Of a DNA stretch of 64,000 bases, positions 1 through 11,519 are shown in pieces (positions within the stretch are counted from its first letter, which is position 1; every line of letters begins with the position of its first letter). The stretch is from Clitopilus passeckerianus (lineage: Eukaryota > Basidiomycota > Agaricomycetes > Agaricales > Entolomataceae), in contig CALYLX010000094.1 of NCBI GenBank assembly GCA_944990035.1, positions 124,001-188,000 on the forward strand. The letters are read 5' to 3'. The position numbers were made by a program, and so were the translations under genes. Below the pieces are notes generated by a model. The model worked only from the letters and a program-made list of their open reading frames with translations. It searched no databases and was not told the origin of the DNA.

Positions 1-586
1 GCCTTTGAATGTAAGGCACCTAAAATCTGGTACTCAATGCTGCACTGGCAAAATAGAGAGTCCGGAGCTATTGATCGTCTTACGTCCACGCTGCACGTTT
101 CTGAACAGTTGGTGTTGTTCCTACAGTCACCTCTCCCCCTGACCCAATAGGGGGCCCTCTCCCGGTCATGACAAGTCTAGTAATGGACATCCGTGACGTC
201 GCTAATGTGATGGGTGCCGACTAATTATTGCCTCCTCTGCCTGCAGATCACCCATGTAGTGTCTGCTGTGAGCGTTTGGCCCTTGAAAGTGGGTTCAAAA
301 GAGGCATGGTAGAACAAGGATATCAGGTCCATCTGCATTCCGGACAACAAACTTTTGACTGCACCCCTTGACGCTACACTCAACTCGCTATTGCCCATGG
401 CGTGCGGTGATAAAGACCTGGCGGTCTTCTCAAAGTGCCGACCTTGCCCCTGGTATGGTCTGAATAGGACACATTCATCCAGGAGAAGGTACACTGTGAG
501 CGAGTATAAATGTAATGAGCGATTCTCCTAATCTCGTCAGTACCCATCTTCAGCTACTCAATACAACTCTAACAACCACACCAACG
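1..586. other. No gene recognised
   Basis: I see no supported gene here. A minus-strand ORF at 225-494 has no recognisable domain and no intron support. The last 100-150 bases probably hold the promoter and 5' leader of the small gene that starts at 587. Confidence 0.5.
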
Positions 587-1100
587 ATGCAAGAGTAAGC
601 CTTCGCATCTTCTTCCACATGTTACACACTAACAACACATCCTCCAGCACCACCCCCGTTCTCTGGGAAGTCGACAACACCATCACCGAGCGCATCTCCA
701 AAATCCTCGACGTCGACTTCGCCAAGTACGGTATCGCCGGCCACTGGATGGCAGCCGGTTGCACCAAGATGACCTGCGCGAACTGCGGCAAGGAATCAGG
801 TCTCGACGACTTTATTCACACAGCGCAGAAAGCTGGCGTTCACTCTCGCGAGTTTATGCTCAAGGCGTTCCTTGAGAGCCCCCATAGTGATGGGACAGCT
901 CATTCTATTGACTGTGCTGAGTGTGACACGACGTTCATGAGGGATGGAAAGGTAGGTTCATGGACTGCGCCTAGAATATATGCTTCATCACTAAATCTTT
1001 GGTTTAGGTAGCTATGTGTCCTTGGCACATCTGTGGCGGTCACTGGGACCCCAAACGTGTTGAGGGCTGGAAGCGGTCTGACGCGGAGTTGGTTGCGTAG
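587..1100 (+). CDS. Small cysteine-rich protein, possibly zinc-binding (hypothetical)
   Basis: Three exons join in frame: 587-594, 648-951 and 1008-1100, giving 134 residues. The first exon is only 8 nt. It is supported by a 53-nt intron with a clear branch site (ACTAAC) and a GT-AG pair. The 56-nt second intron restores a C-terminal exon that keeps the frame to a stop at 1100. The protein has cysteine pairs CANC (about residue 50) and CAEC (about residue 95), and then a CPWHICGGHW cluster. Together these could bind zinc. No signal peptide or membrane segment is visible. I do not recognise the family. The gene converges on the desaturase. Confidence 0.7.
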
Positions 1101-1542
1101 AGTCAATGGGACTCAGATGATCGAATTGAATTATGTACTTGAATTTTTCCTGATACAAATGAGCTCGAAAGTAATTTTATGACTTTGCGTGCCAAAGATC
1201 AAGATTTCATTCTCTTTCAATCTATTTGTTCCTGGCAACTTTCCCGCCTTCTGATTGGCTGCTGGGTCAACAAAGCTCCAAAGTTGAGAGTAGAATTTTG
1301 CAAAAATAATTCATTAGGTTCATTTCTCTATTCGTCCACAGCTTAGACGTAGCGTAAACTATCAACAGCCCATCGCAAAACAAAAGTACTTTTACTTCTT
1401 TCCAACACGATGCAACCTACACCAGGACGCAAGCACGAGTCGAAAGACATCGAGATAGATGAAAGTGGGGAGATCTACTGGTTGAACATAACATAGCGGG
1501 GATAAAACGCAGCGAGTAGGTAAAAGCGAAAAAGGGAAGTGC
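1101..1542. other. Convergent intergenic region
   Basis: This is the shared 3' space between two genes that point toward each other. It probably contains their 3' UTRs. I see no further coding signal. Confidence 0.5.
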
Positions 1543-3115
1543 TTAGTAGTAAAGCCCCTCTCCGTCACTTTGTGCAGCAGAGCTGAATCCGCTGCCCAGC
1601 TCGTTATATCGGGCAATCTTGAGCCTTTGTGAGGGTGGGATTGCCTTGTCCTCAAGACCATGGGGGTGACCGCCATTCAAAACACCAACGCGCTTCATGG
1701 CGAGGAGCTAAAAGCGCAAAACGTCAGATTAAGCATAGCAGACAGTAGAGGGAGTGAAGAGTGAATGTACATTGTGAGCAGCATTCGAGTGGTCGTAAAC
1801 ACCACCGAAGAACGCAGTAGTAGCATCCTTGCCAATCATCTTGATAAGCAAATGAGGTCCGCCAGGGTGTTCCTCAATGAAACCAGTAACGTCATGGATG
1901 AATCCAGAAATGAGGACGAGAGGGCGAGTCTTGGCTTGTTCTTGGAAGGCATCCCAGCTGACGACGGGGAGGTCATCGCTGTTGCTCGGCCACCTCAAGG
2001 TCTCTTGAGTCTCGCGGAGCTTCTTCAATTGCATGGTGAGCTGGCCCTTCTTGACTTCGTTGTCGGGGAAGACTTTGAGGTGGCTGGCAAGACCGAGGAG
2101 TTGGCATGACTTGATGAACCACTTGGTAGGGTCGTATTGGTACCACCTAATGGCGTTCCTGTAGTCCATGGGGAATTGATGGTGGAAATTATGGTAGCCT
2201 TCGCCAATGGTGCAGAGAGCGGTGATGAGGTGGTCACGAGGAGTGTGCTTGTCATCGAAGGGAGCGTCACCGAGCCAGTGAGCAAGGGAGTTGACGCAGA
2301 AGGTGGACTGGAATAAAGGCATTAGTCCAGGCCTGGCAAACAGGACTCGGGGAACTTACGTGGTGGACGAAGCAAAGGCGCAAGACACCAGCATATACGA
2401 AACCACCCTTGGCGTCGTTCCAGCAGAGCCAGGGAATAACAGTGGGGACGACGAAGCCCATCAAAAGAATGAGCTGGACGTAGTGCCTGTGTTGCCACCT
2501 GATGACCTCGTTTTTGCTCAAGTCGGAAACGTCAGCGACACCGGGCCTTCGCCTGGGCTTGACCAACATCCAGCCAATGTGGGACCAGTACAAGCCCTTG
2601 TGGGCGTTGTAGGGGTCGAGGTCGGTGTCGGTGTACCTGTGGTGGGCGCGGTGTCCACGAGACCACCATTTGATAGAACCTTCAACTGCTCCAGCACCAG
2701 CGAGGGCGAGGAAGTATTGGAGGGGCTTGGAGGCGTTATATGCGCGGTGAGCCCAGAGGCGGTGGTAGCCAGCGGTGATACCTGAGGGATTACAGGTTAG
2801 CAACTCAGGGGTTGTGGAAGAGATCGTTGTCAGAGAAAACTTACCCAAGCCAGTCACGTAGTAGTAGAAAATGGAGAACCAGAAAGTGGGCCACTGGAGC
2901 TTGGTGTACCATGCACCAATAAGACCGAGCAAGGGCGTTAAGGTGAGAATGGTGAAAGAGAGGTAGTTGAGTTCTTTCCACCAGTTCTCCCAAGTGATAG
3001 GGGGAAGGGCCTTCTGGGTCTTGAGGGTGTGAGCGACATAGTTGTCGGGAATGTCGATGTCGGCGGGGACAGGCTCAGCTGAAGCCTTGGCATCCTTAGT
3101 TTTCGTGCCGGCCAT
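1543..3115 (-). CDS. OLE1: Stearoyl-CoA (delta-9) fatty acid desaturase with C-terminal cytochrome b5
   Basis: Four exons (2845-3115, 2360-2781, 1771-2307, 1543-1707) give 464 residues, the usual size for fungal OLE1. It inserts the first double bond into stearoyl- and palmitoyl-CoA in the ER membrane. All three iron-binding histidine boxes are present: HRLWAH (residues 97-102), HRAHH (134-138) and HNFHH (270-274). The fused cytochrome b5 domain carries the heme motif HPGG (378-381), and His404 (in VYDHS) is the likely second ligand. Hydrophobic membrane segments lie at about 50-90 and 190-225. The last intron (1708-1770) must be removed to reach the conserved C-terminus. The start at 3115 is the first ATG of the frame. 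Function is assigned with high confidence. Confidence 0.96.
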
Positions 3116-3236
3116 GGTAGTCGTTGTCCTCTAAAGCGTCGTCGACGTGGACAGTAACGGCGAGAAAGACAAAAGAGACGAGTAAAGAAAAAAGAAACGA
3201 CGGACACAGGGTCGACTGTACGTTTGGCTGGCATCC

Positions 3237-3243
3237 TTTTATA
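3237..3243 (-). promoter_or_regulatory. TATA box of the desaturase gene
   Basis: On the minus strand this reads TATAAAA. It lies about 122 bp upstream of the desaturase ATG, a plausible distance given a 5' leader. Confidence 0.5.
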
Positions 3244-4333
3244 CGCCATCACCAATTTCTTTGGGGTTGCAGAGCCAATCACCCTGTCGGTGTGAATTTG
3301 ATCGCCACTGCCTCGCCTCCTACCCATTTTCGCTCTTTTAGCGCATCATTGCGTTTGCCTCCGCCTAGCCTCTTCATTGATTGACCTAGTTCATTCTCGC
3401 CTTGCTAGACATTGCTCTAAGTCAGATTCTTGCTTGTGGCCTCGAAGAGTTCGAGAAAGAAGACCGGCGTCTAACAGTGAAAAAACCGACAGCACGCGAT
3501 CACGTGGCCAAATTGAAGATTTGGGGAGTCCGTAAAAGGCAACGGAGTCTTTTTCACCATGACCTCGAGCTTGGAGGTTTTGCAGTGGAGATTGGGGCGC
3601 AGTGGGCTCGGTACTAGTTGCTTCATGTGATAATACACCCGGGATTGCCGTCTTACACTGGAAAACTCTGACGCAGTTCATGTCGTATATTGGGGACTGG
3701 GGACCAATGGCATGGATGACGGATCAATACTCCCGTCGAGCCGGAGGGTTCTGTAGTTTCAAGATTTGAAAACGGCACTGGTTAATTCGAATAGCACTCA
3801 TTGGGGTCGGAAGGAAGGAGAATCAGGACTCGTTGGACGACATGATACTGAGTGTTGGGATGACGAGGCTTGTTGGGGTTCAACAGATAATTATCCGAAT
3901 CCGATTGGTACCAGCGTACCAGCCAATTGCTGGCTTGTGATTTTGGTGTCATCATAGCAGCCGCAAATTCTATTTGGTGCACTCCGTCGGAGACCAGGAC
4001 GAACGATATATCGAATTAGCGTTGGTTTCGTCCGTACCATGTCGGAAGTAGATCCTTGTGTTTCTCGACTGTATCACTGAATTAGGTCACAGAGCAGTGG
4101 TGTCTGCGTCGGCAATGGACAGCCCCTATTCCGAGGATGTACCTTGTGAATGAGGCTTGAGGTGCAAGCCTAAACACATCCACACATGGTTTAGTGTGCG
4201 CTTCAGGCTAGGAGTGTATCCAACCAAATGAAAGCAACCAAATCGCCTGGAAGCCTGCACTCGACATTGTTGTGTGAAGAAATGAATTGGGTGGTTATCG
4301 GCAGGATATGAGCGACTACATGAGCTAACTCAT
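3244..4333. other. Intergenic, no gene recognised
   Basis: This stretch holds the distal promoter of the desaturase and the 3' flank of the serine hydrolase. Short ORFs on both strands show no domain and no consistent splice pattern. Confidence 0.5.
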
Positions 4334-5777
4334 TTAGACCTTCCTTCCCAAAGCCCTCGCTACGAAAAGACCAACATTCTCCCTCACTATGTTGACATTT
4401 GACCAGGCTCGGGATGGATGGACCCGGTTGGATAAGAAGATGAAGAACGTGTTGCTCGCTATATTCAGCATCTAATGAGTTACAATTGCTCTTGAAGTAG
4501 AAGGGGGAAACTCACGTCTATCAATGGCCATGGTGGTCCCAGTGAAGCCAGTATGCCCAGCACATTGCGGCCCCTTCATCGCACCAGCCCAGTAGTTCTG
4601 GTTAAGTTCGAACCCAAGCCCATGATCATTCCCAGGAAACGCCGTATTAAAGTTATGGAAAATCAAATCAACAGTCGCGGGCTTGAGGATCTGCACCCCA
4701 TTATACGTGCCATTGTTCAAGATCATCTGAGAGAAGATGGCCAAGTCATAAGCGGTGGAGAAGACACCTGCATGTCCGCTGACGCCGTCCAAGCTCCATG
4801 CGTTCTCGTCGTGAACCGTTCCCCAGACTGGCTGTGGACGATCTGGGGCTGCGCCTTCCGCGGCGATTTGGAACTCGGTAGCGGCAACGCGGGCGAGGAT
4901 TTCTTTCTTCAGGGGCTTGTTTCCGCGGTTGTAGTAGGTATCCCACATGCCTAGCGGAGCGGTGAACTTGTCGTGGACAAGTTTGTCGAGTGGGGTAGAG
5001 GTGATGGTCTCTAGGACGATTTGGAGGGTCATGTAATCTAAGAGTGCGTGAGTTAGAGGTCATACTATTGGGTGAAAGGGCTTACTGAGGTCAGAGTAGA
5101 GGTATGTCGATCCCGGAGGGTTGATGATCTTCTGCTGAATGACCGCATTTTTCCTCGCGTCGACGGTGTCATATCCTTGCCATAGACTGGGCGTAGGATC
5201 AGCATCGAATCCACTGGTATGCGTCATGAGCATGAGGATGGTGATGTTGCCTTTGCCGTTGACAGCGAAGTCGGGTAAGTATGAAGCAACGGTGGCATTC
5301 GTCGACAGTTTTCCTGTGTCGAGCTGTTGCAGACCGGCAATTGTGGTGAACATTTTCGACAGGGATGCCACTAGGAAGATGTCGTGAGCCAAGACAAGGC
5401 CTGGATTATGGGAACCATAACGTACTATCGTAGATGGTATCCTTTTGAGCTGGCAATTGCTGAGCGACAGGCAATTGCGTCCCATTCACATCCTTGTACA
5501 ACACCTCCTTCCCAACTGCGAAATGCGACACAATCGTATTCTGGTGGCCGATAATCACCGTTGCTCCAGGATAGAGCGGGTGAACGAGGTTATAGGACGC
5601 AGATCCGTAATTACGCGCAGTGAGGTAGGCGGAGACATTGGTCTGCAGGTCGGCGAAGGGTTGTGGCAGGAGGTTGACAGACTCCGGCGACCCGTAGACC
5701 AGATTCCCAGTCGCATGCTTTTTGGCCAACGCTGCTGAGAGGAAGGGTACGAGGAGCACGAGAGAGGATACCCGCAT
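4334..5777 (-). CDS. Secreted beta-lactamase-fold serine hydrolase (class C / EstB-like)
   Basis: Four exons (5426-5777, 5086-5370, 4516-5037, 4334-4458) give 427 residues. An N-terminal hydrophobic signal sequence (residues 1-18) indicates secretion. Joining exons 1 and 2 creates the catalytic S-x-x-K motif (SLSK, Ser120 and Lys123). Joining exons 2 and 3 creates YSDLNY, where YSD fills the Y-x-N position. A later HTG takes the place of the KTG motif. The final exon supplies the LSNRVHP segment typical of this fold. Such fungal proteins are usually esterases, amidases or peptidases rather than true beta-lactamases. The substrate is unknown. All three core motifs are present, so the enzyme looks active. 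Confidence 0.9.
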
Positions 5778-6405
5778 GTTGAAGAAATAACGAGTTTTCG
5801 ACAGTCTTCAGACCAAGGTCGAGAATTGACTTCGGATCCGCACTCCATCTTTATATCTTCTCAACCGACGTCAAGAGAGGGACTCCTGACAGTATCTGCA
5901 TGGAAGCCATAGGGGCCTGACGCAGAGAAGCGTGTGGATTTGAGGAGAGAGCATATGGAAGGGAGTAAAGATGTACAAATCTATTCTTGCGCACATCAGA
6001 AGATGATTGTCACTGGTTTCTCGACAACGGCCCCGACATCTGAGCAATTTTAGCGAGCTCCTGTTCGAGCGGCTCTTGGTCTCTCTCCACAGGCAGGCTC
6101 CGGAACTAGGACTAGAAGTTGACGTTCGTATGAAATGTTCCAGCTAAGCTGACAGGATTGATTCAACCCAGCTTCATTCTGCTACTCCCCGTCAAAGTTG
6201 CTATTCTTCTTGGGAGAAATTCTGACCCGCCGGCTCCTGAGTCTCTCATATGGATCTACACTGAAGCGAGATAGGAGAGAATAGATATTCGTGGGCACAT
6301 TCAGATATAAATACATCGACGACTAGACGTTCTCTACGATTCATGGAAAAAGATATAACCAGAAATTGAAATCCTTGGTGTTCTGGGGCTTAGTTGGATC
6401 TGGAG
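5778..6405. other. Intergenic, no gene recognised
   Basis: This region contains the promoter of the serine hydrolase and the 3' flank of kepA. I see no additional gene. Confidence 0.5.
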
Positions 6406-8657
6406 TTATGCAGTCTCTTCCACGACCTATGGATGGCGGAGGTTCAGTATCCAAGTGTTGCCCTGCAGATTTGGGTACACACCTCTCTAGGAGTTGGCCA
6501 TCCATTACCGCCAGTGAAAACATTGAACTCGTGGCCGTCGGGGGGTGGAATCATCCTCTTCTCATTCTATGTAAACAGTTAAATGATGCGTTCTAGGCGC
6601 AATATCTGAGCCGGCTCACACTCCTGGGGGTTGGCCATCCTCCGCCACCAGTGAAAACGTTGAACTCGTGGCCGTCGGGAGGTGGAATCATCCTCTTCTA
6701 AATAAAAAGTTAAGCCACCGGTACATACACAGAAACAAGAACATACCTCGTCATTAGGGACGCTCCTCCCAACCGGACCTGGAATTATTCCCCAACCATT
6801 GTAACCCCATGAAACCTCCAGATCTTCTTTCTCTGTCGCCGATTTCTCCAGCTCCCGCTTTTCAACCTGGAACTCCAATCATCTCTGATCAATTTTAGGC
6901 CGGTATCCACAGAAGCAGGACACACCTCGCCATCAGGGTTCTTGAGGCGCCATCCTACAATGCCGGTGAAGAGAGGAGGGGGATCACTCCTTACGTTCAG
7001 CTCGCGGACGGATGGTGGTTTTTGCCATTCAGGGCCACCCCATGGAGGCCCTGCTAAATTGGCTTCACCTCGTTTCAACGCTCGCGGTTCAGTAGACCAA
7101 TTCTCGAGGGCCTGCCATAGTGGTCGTTCGCGGGCAGAAACTACATCCCGTTTCTAACATCATAACTGTCAGCCTGGTCCGGTGCAGAAAACAATCGACG
7201 GAAACATACCGAGCCGGGGATATCGGCCCAGCCGTCTTGGCCATGAGGTCCCCACAAAGGCTTCAACTCTGCCTTCGCTTCTCCGCGTTTCTGAAGCCGC
7301 AAATATGAGCACAGCTCGACTACGCAAATGGGGTGACAAGTACCTTTCCTGGAACGAAACCCCAATTCACAGGGCCAGTCCAAAGAGGTATTTCTTCGGC
7401 CTTTGCCTCTTCCCGCTTCTACGATTGAGGACATAAGCACCTTCCTGCGCAAGATTAAAATAATTTATACCGAGCCAAGAATATCGCCCCAGCCGTCTTG
7501 ACCAAGGGGACCCCAGAGAGGTACCTCTTCAACCTTTGCTTCTTCGCGCTTCTACGGTCGGAGAGATGAGTTGCCTTCTCTGTGGGGTCAGCTGAGAAAC
7601 ATACCGAGCCAGGTATATCGCCCCAACCGTCTTGGCCAAGAGGACCCCATAGAGGCTTCAACTCTACCTTAGCTTCTCCGCGTTTCTAGAACCGTCTGTA
7701 TGAGTGAAATTCTTCAACGTCCAATCGAGTGATGGTGTACCGTGTTCGTTTCCCAACCTCCAACATTGTTCGTCCAGAGAGGTATCTCTTCGACCTTTGC
7801 CTCCTCGCGTTTCTATAATTGGGAACATAAGTAGCCAAATGCGTAGGACTGGAATAAGACACACAGAACCGGGTATATCAGCCCAACCGTCTTGCCCATG
7901 GGGTCCCCAAAGGGGCTGTAGTTCTGCCTCAGCTTCTCCACGTTTCTAAACCCAGGTGTAAGCAGAGCTCGGTCAATGGAAGATGAAGGAGCTATACATG
8001 ATACCAGCCACCATCGGGACCAAGGACGAACACAGGATCAACCAGTTTGGCTGCCTCACGTTTCTAGCACGGTTATGAGTATGGTTCAATTTCATCAACA
8101 TAAAATAGAATTCACCGTGTTGGTCTCCCAACCACCTACGTTGTTAGTCCATAGAGGTATTTCTTGGACTTTGGCTTCCTCGCGCTAAAGTTCCAACCCA
8201 CCATGAGGCTCGCTCTGGTCCAGAAAGGATGAAACGTACCTTCGCAACCGGTCCATCTCTAGGGACAGACCAGTCCGTCCCCTGGAACGGAGGTATTTCT
8301 CGTTTAACATTCCTAGGGGTAGGCCAGTCCGTCCCCTTGAATGGAGGGATTTCTCTCTTAGGGTTAAGCCAGTCCGTCTCCTTGAATGGAGGAATCACTC
8401 TCTTGGCCTGTGGATAGTGGTCAAAACGGTGTGTACTTATGGGAGAGTCTGGAAATACCTGAGTTTCCGCGGTTTTATCCGTCCTCCATGCGTTGGTCGG
8501 GAAGAGAAGCTCTCCGCTAATCTACACGTCATCAACTTGGTTAGAATGAAATATGTGACGAAGGGAGCTTTGATCGTACCTCGGGGGCGGCGACGGGAGC
8601 GGAATGGACGTAGACGAAGTAAGTAGCGAAGAGCGTAGCAGAGATTGCAATCTTCAT
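6406..8657 (-). CDS. kepA: secreted Kex2-processed repeat peptide precursor, 16 exons
   Basis: Sixteen exons join in frame, all with phase-0 introns, to give 479 residues. Exon limits from the start are 8580-8657, 8459-8521, 8240-8407, 8116-8184, 7998-8063, 7865-7945, 7741-7812, 7605-7685, 7471-7551, 7344-7418, 7210-7290, 6926-7153, 6747-6866, 6620-6697, 6483-6560 and 6406-6426. Exon 1 encodes a signal peptide ending HSAPVAAPE. Most later exons begin with Lys-Arg and then an acidic spacer such as EEAKVEE. After the spacer comes a core such as IPLWTNNVGGWETNT (exons 4 and 7) or PLWGPHGQDGWADIPGS (exons 6 and 11). Kex2 in the Golgi should cut after each KR and release a mixture of short peptides. 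Known alternatives for such precursors are RiPPs, pheromone-like signals or repellent-type surface peptides. The last tiny exon is the least certain. Confidence 0.82.
8240..8407 (-). repeat. Tandem peptide repeats within kepA exon 3
   Basis: One exon carries three tandem copies of a peptide, each following a Lys-Arg: VIPPFKETDWLNP, EIPPFKGTDWPTPRNV and EIPPFQGTDWSVPRDGP. The repeat is visible in the DNA as three near-identical blocks of about 45-50 bases. This is the clearest evidence that the gene family encodes Kex2-cut peptides. Confidence 0.9.
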
Positions 8658-8717
8658 CTTGAGAAGAACGTAGTAGCAGTGAGAAATTGCTGCAGGAATG
8701 TGTTGGAGATAGCTAGC

Positions 8718-8857
8718 TTTTATAGCGAGGGACTAATGGCCCATTTCTGCGACACGCTCGAGCTACAGGTATCCTCGTGTGCCGTGCATCCGTCGGATTT
8801 GATTGAGGGAGAGCGCCAAAGTCCTTCACGAATGTCAATACCTGAGGCTAGCTGTCA
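8718..8857 (-). promoter_or_regulatory. kepA promoter: TATA box and shared upstream box
   Basis: A minus-strand TATAAAA at 8718-8724 lies 61-67 bp upstream of the ATG at 8657. An 18-bp box at 8840-8857 reads TGACAGCTAGCCTCAGGT in gene orientation. It recurs exactly upstream of kepB and kepC, and with two changes upstream of kepD. Confidence 0.65.
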
Positions 8858-11519
8858 GATTTGAAGTAAACCATGTGTATCGTAGTGTATCGGCCAATAA
8901 TGCACAGACTTGAGAACGGCTGGTTTGTTTGCCAGTACACAAATGGCCGTCATCGGGTGCCGTCAGTTTCAACGATCTCTGGAAATCTGATAACTTGCAG
9001 GTGATTGAGACATGTCCGTAGCAAGGGGTAACTTTCGGACTCGGGCCCCCTAACCAGTCTGGTAAGTTATGTTGCGTTAAGTAGAGATTTGCATGTCTAT
9101 TAGACGTGACTCTGCCCAGCGATGGGGTTGATAGGGCTGATTTACTTTTCGACAGCGGTTTCAAAGCTGTCAATATTCAGGGCAACACGTTAGTTCTGCA
9201 GACTGACGTCAGCGATTTCAGTCAAGTCACATTTTTCAAGAGGACGTGGCTTTGTTAATTTGGGAGGTTTAATAATGGGATTCGTGCTTCGTTTTCTGAG
9301 TCGGGAGAGAGGCTCAAACTAGGATTTGAATAAGGCAGCCAATCGGAGCTCGGACCGCTCAGGGACCCGTGGATGTGGCTATACAGCCATGCCGCTCGCG
9401 CTGTCGTCCGGCAACTCTCCACTGAGTATCGAGATTCGGTCAACTCTTAGCCAAAAGCCTGAAAAAGGGCCTTCAAACTCTCCGCATACTAATGTGGGGC
9501 TGGTTGTATCAAGTAAAATGTCGGATCTGGATCTTTGGTGCGTCTGTCAAACTACGTCCGACGACGAAGCTGATGATTCAAGTGCGCATAGATCCTCCGA
9601 CCTGATCATTCCACCCTAACCTGTCATTTGGGGCGTTGGCGTGATATCTGTGCCTGGCGGTCGTTATTCTCAATGGTCCACAAGTAGTCGCATGTTGATA
9701 GCTTTTGCGGGTCCGCCCCTCTCCCATCCCCTCTGTTTTGATAGACATGACAGCCTGGACAATCCAGATCTACTATGCTCAGCGCTCAGGCACCATTGTA
9801 TCCGACTCGAATCCTTCAACACTACCTCCTTCTCGTCTATGAAGCATAGTACATAACTTTTTCAATAATTCACGGCCGTCGCCCCAGAGCTCCAATGGGG
9901 AACAAACGGGGAACGGGATTCCAAGATGGGCCACTTTGGGATTTCGATTTCATGTACAAAGGGATACAGAGCCCTGATATACAGGTTTACAAAGGATTTC
10001 GGAAGGCATTTACAGAAGATAGTTACCAGAAAGACTCTGGGGACCACGCTGCCCTTCGGTTTCGACACCGAGACGCCGTTGGGTCGAGAGGGAATAGACC
10101 TACAGTCAAATTGTACAATCAATAAAGTAGCCGTCCAAGCATTGAGCCCCAGTGAAGAGTGAATATGTTGAAATCGTGTGAAATCTGCCAAAATCGAGTT
10201 AGTCGATGGCAGTCGATTTGAGGCGAAAAGTGTGCATATAGTAGATTTTGGATCGAGTGAGAAATGGTTACATCGTTTGGGATAGGGTAACGTAGATATC
10301 AGTCGATTTGAACGGATTACAGGAGGCGTACATCTCTTCCAATCGGCCCATATTGACTGGTAGCATAGCCGCTTGTGCTTTCAGGGGGTTGGGCAGTCTT
10401 TCCTTGACATTAGCTAGGTGGATTCGAACGATATTTAATTTTCATTTCAATCTAGAGTACCGGTTACACTATTTTACTTCTACAAGTAAATATCCCCGTT
10501 AAATGTCACCTTTGTGTCACCGTGCTGTCTTGAGCACAAGTACTGGTTCCGATACATGGAAAACTAATTTCTACAACGTTTAGGATTCGTTGAGTGATTG
10601 AAAGTGGAGAACCAACGGAAGACGTACCAAGGTAGTTATTTTTAAGGCGGCGGCGGAAGGGCTAAGAGCATCTGGCAAATAATAACCATCAGGGTGTCGA
10701 AAGGCAAGAAAATTGAGCCAAGCTACTTATCTTCTTTTCAGATGTGGCTTGACACCGGTGAACGAGTGACTATATGCGGCGCCGGCCTGTGCTGCTCACA
10801 CGACGTGGATCAGTCATAAAGGAATTCCCAAAGAGCCGTGGTGCTCAGTTTATATGATTGAAGATCTTCTACACGGTGCATGTCTCATGAGATGAGGTGA
10901 GCAGGAGGAATTCTGTTGGCGTACGAATGCAGTAAGGTGGAGGAGGGTGGAGGTAGGGAAGAGAGAGAACAGCGAAAGTAGTCTGCCTCTTGATTTCAAG
11001 TTGACTGTATCCGGAAGATGCCGCGCTATGGAACGGCTTCATATCCAACATGTCGTCAGAATATGGCTAGATAGATAAACTGAACCGGTTGAAGAACTAG
11101 CTTCTAAATCTCCGACGCGCAGAATTCAGTCGATTCTCTAACGATGGGAGACGATCCGGACAATTCCAGGCGAATTGACGCGATTTCCGGATATGGAGTC
11201 TTCACTGGGATTGAGCGCTGAGCCCTCTCTTCAGCAATTGCTTTGCTATACCCGGCTGAAACTTCGTGCTTCCGCACTTGAGCCGAATTAGGTCCGATTC
11301 CGGCCGGGAGAACACTCGAGAAACTCAGGTGGATCGGTGATGAGTGAGGAAGGTGAAAAGAAAAGAATAAATATTTGGGCACAGGCGTATGTTTAAATGC
11401 AGGCTCATTCTCTACGATAGTCATAAGAAAGATTGATTCCGAAATTCTGATAAATCTTGACGTTTTAGAGGCCTCGATGTGATCTCCTTTTGAGAATGCC
11501 AGAGATTGGAACTAACCTC
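8858..11519. other. Long intergenic spacer between kepA and kepB
   Basis: I find no supported gene. The part next to kepA resembles the upstream flank of kepB and kepC: a block around 8940-9010 has counterparts at 13170-13230 and 16560-16630. This suggests the genes were duplicated together with their promoters. The element CAGTCGATTTGA occurs at about 10207 and 10300 without a clear role. Confidence 0.5.

Noticed and set aside
1765..2785. Plus-strand ORFs at 1765-2109 and 2291-2785
   Set aside because: They lie antisense to the conserved desaturase exons and have no domain.
6955..6994. A GT...AG stretch of 40 nt within kepA exon 12 that could be an intron
   Set aside because: Removing it breaks the frame, while keeping it encodes PPPLFTGIVGW, which resembles other cores. 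It is retained in the model.
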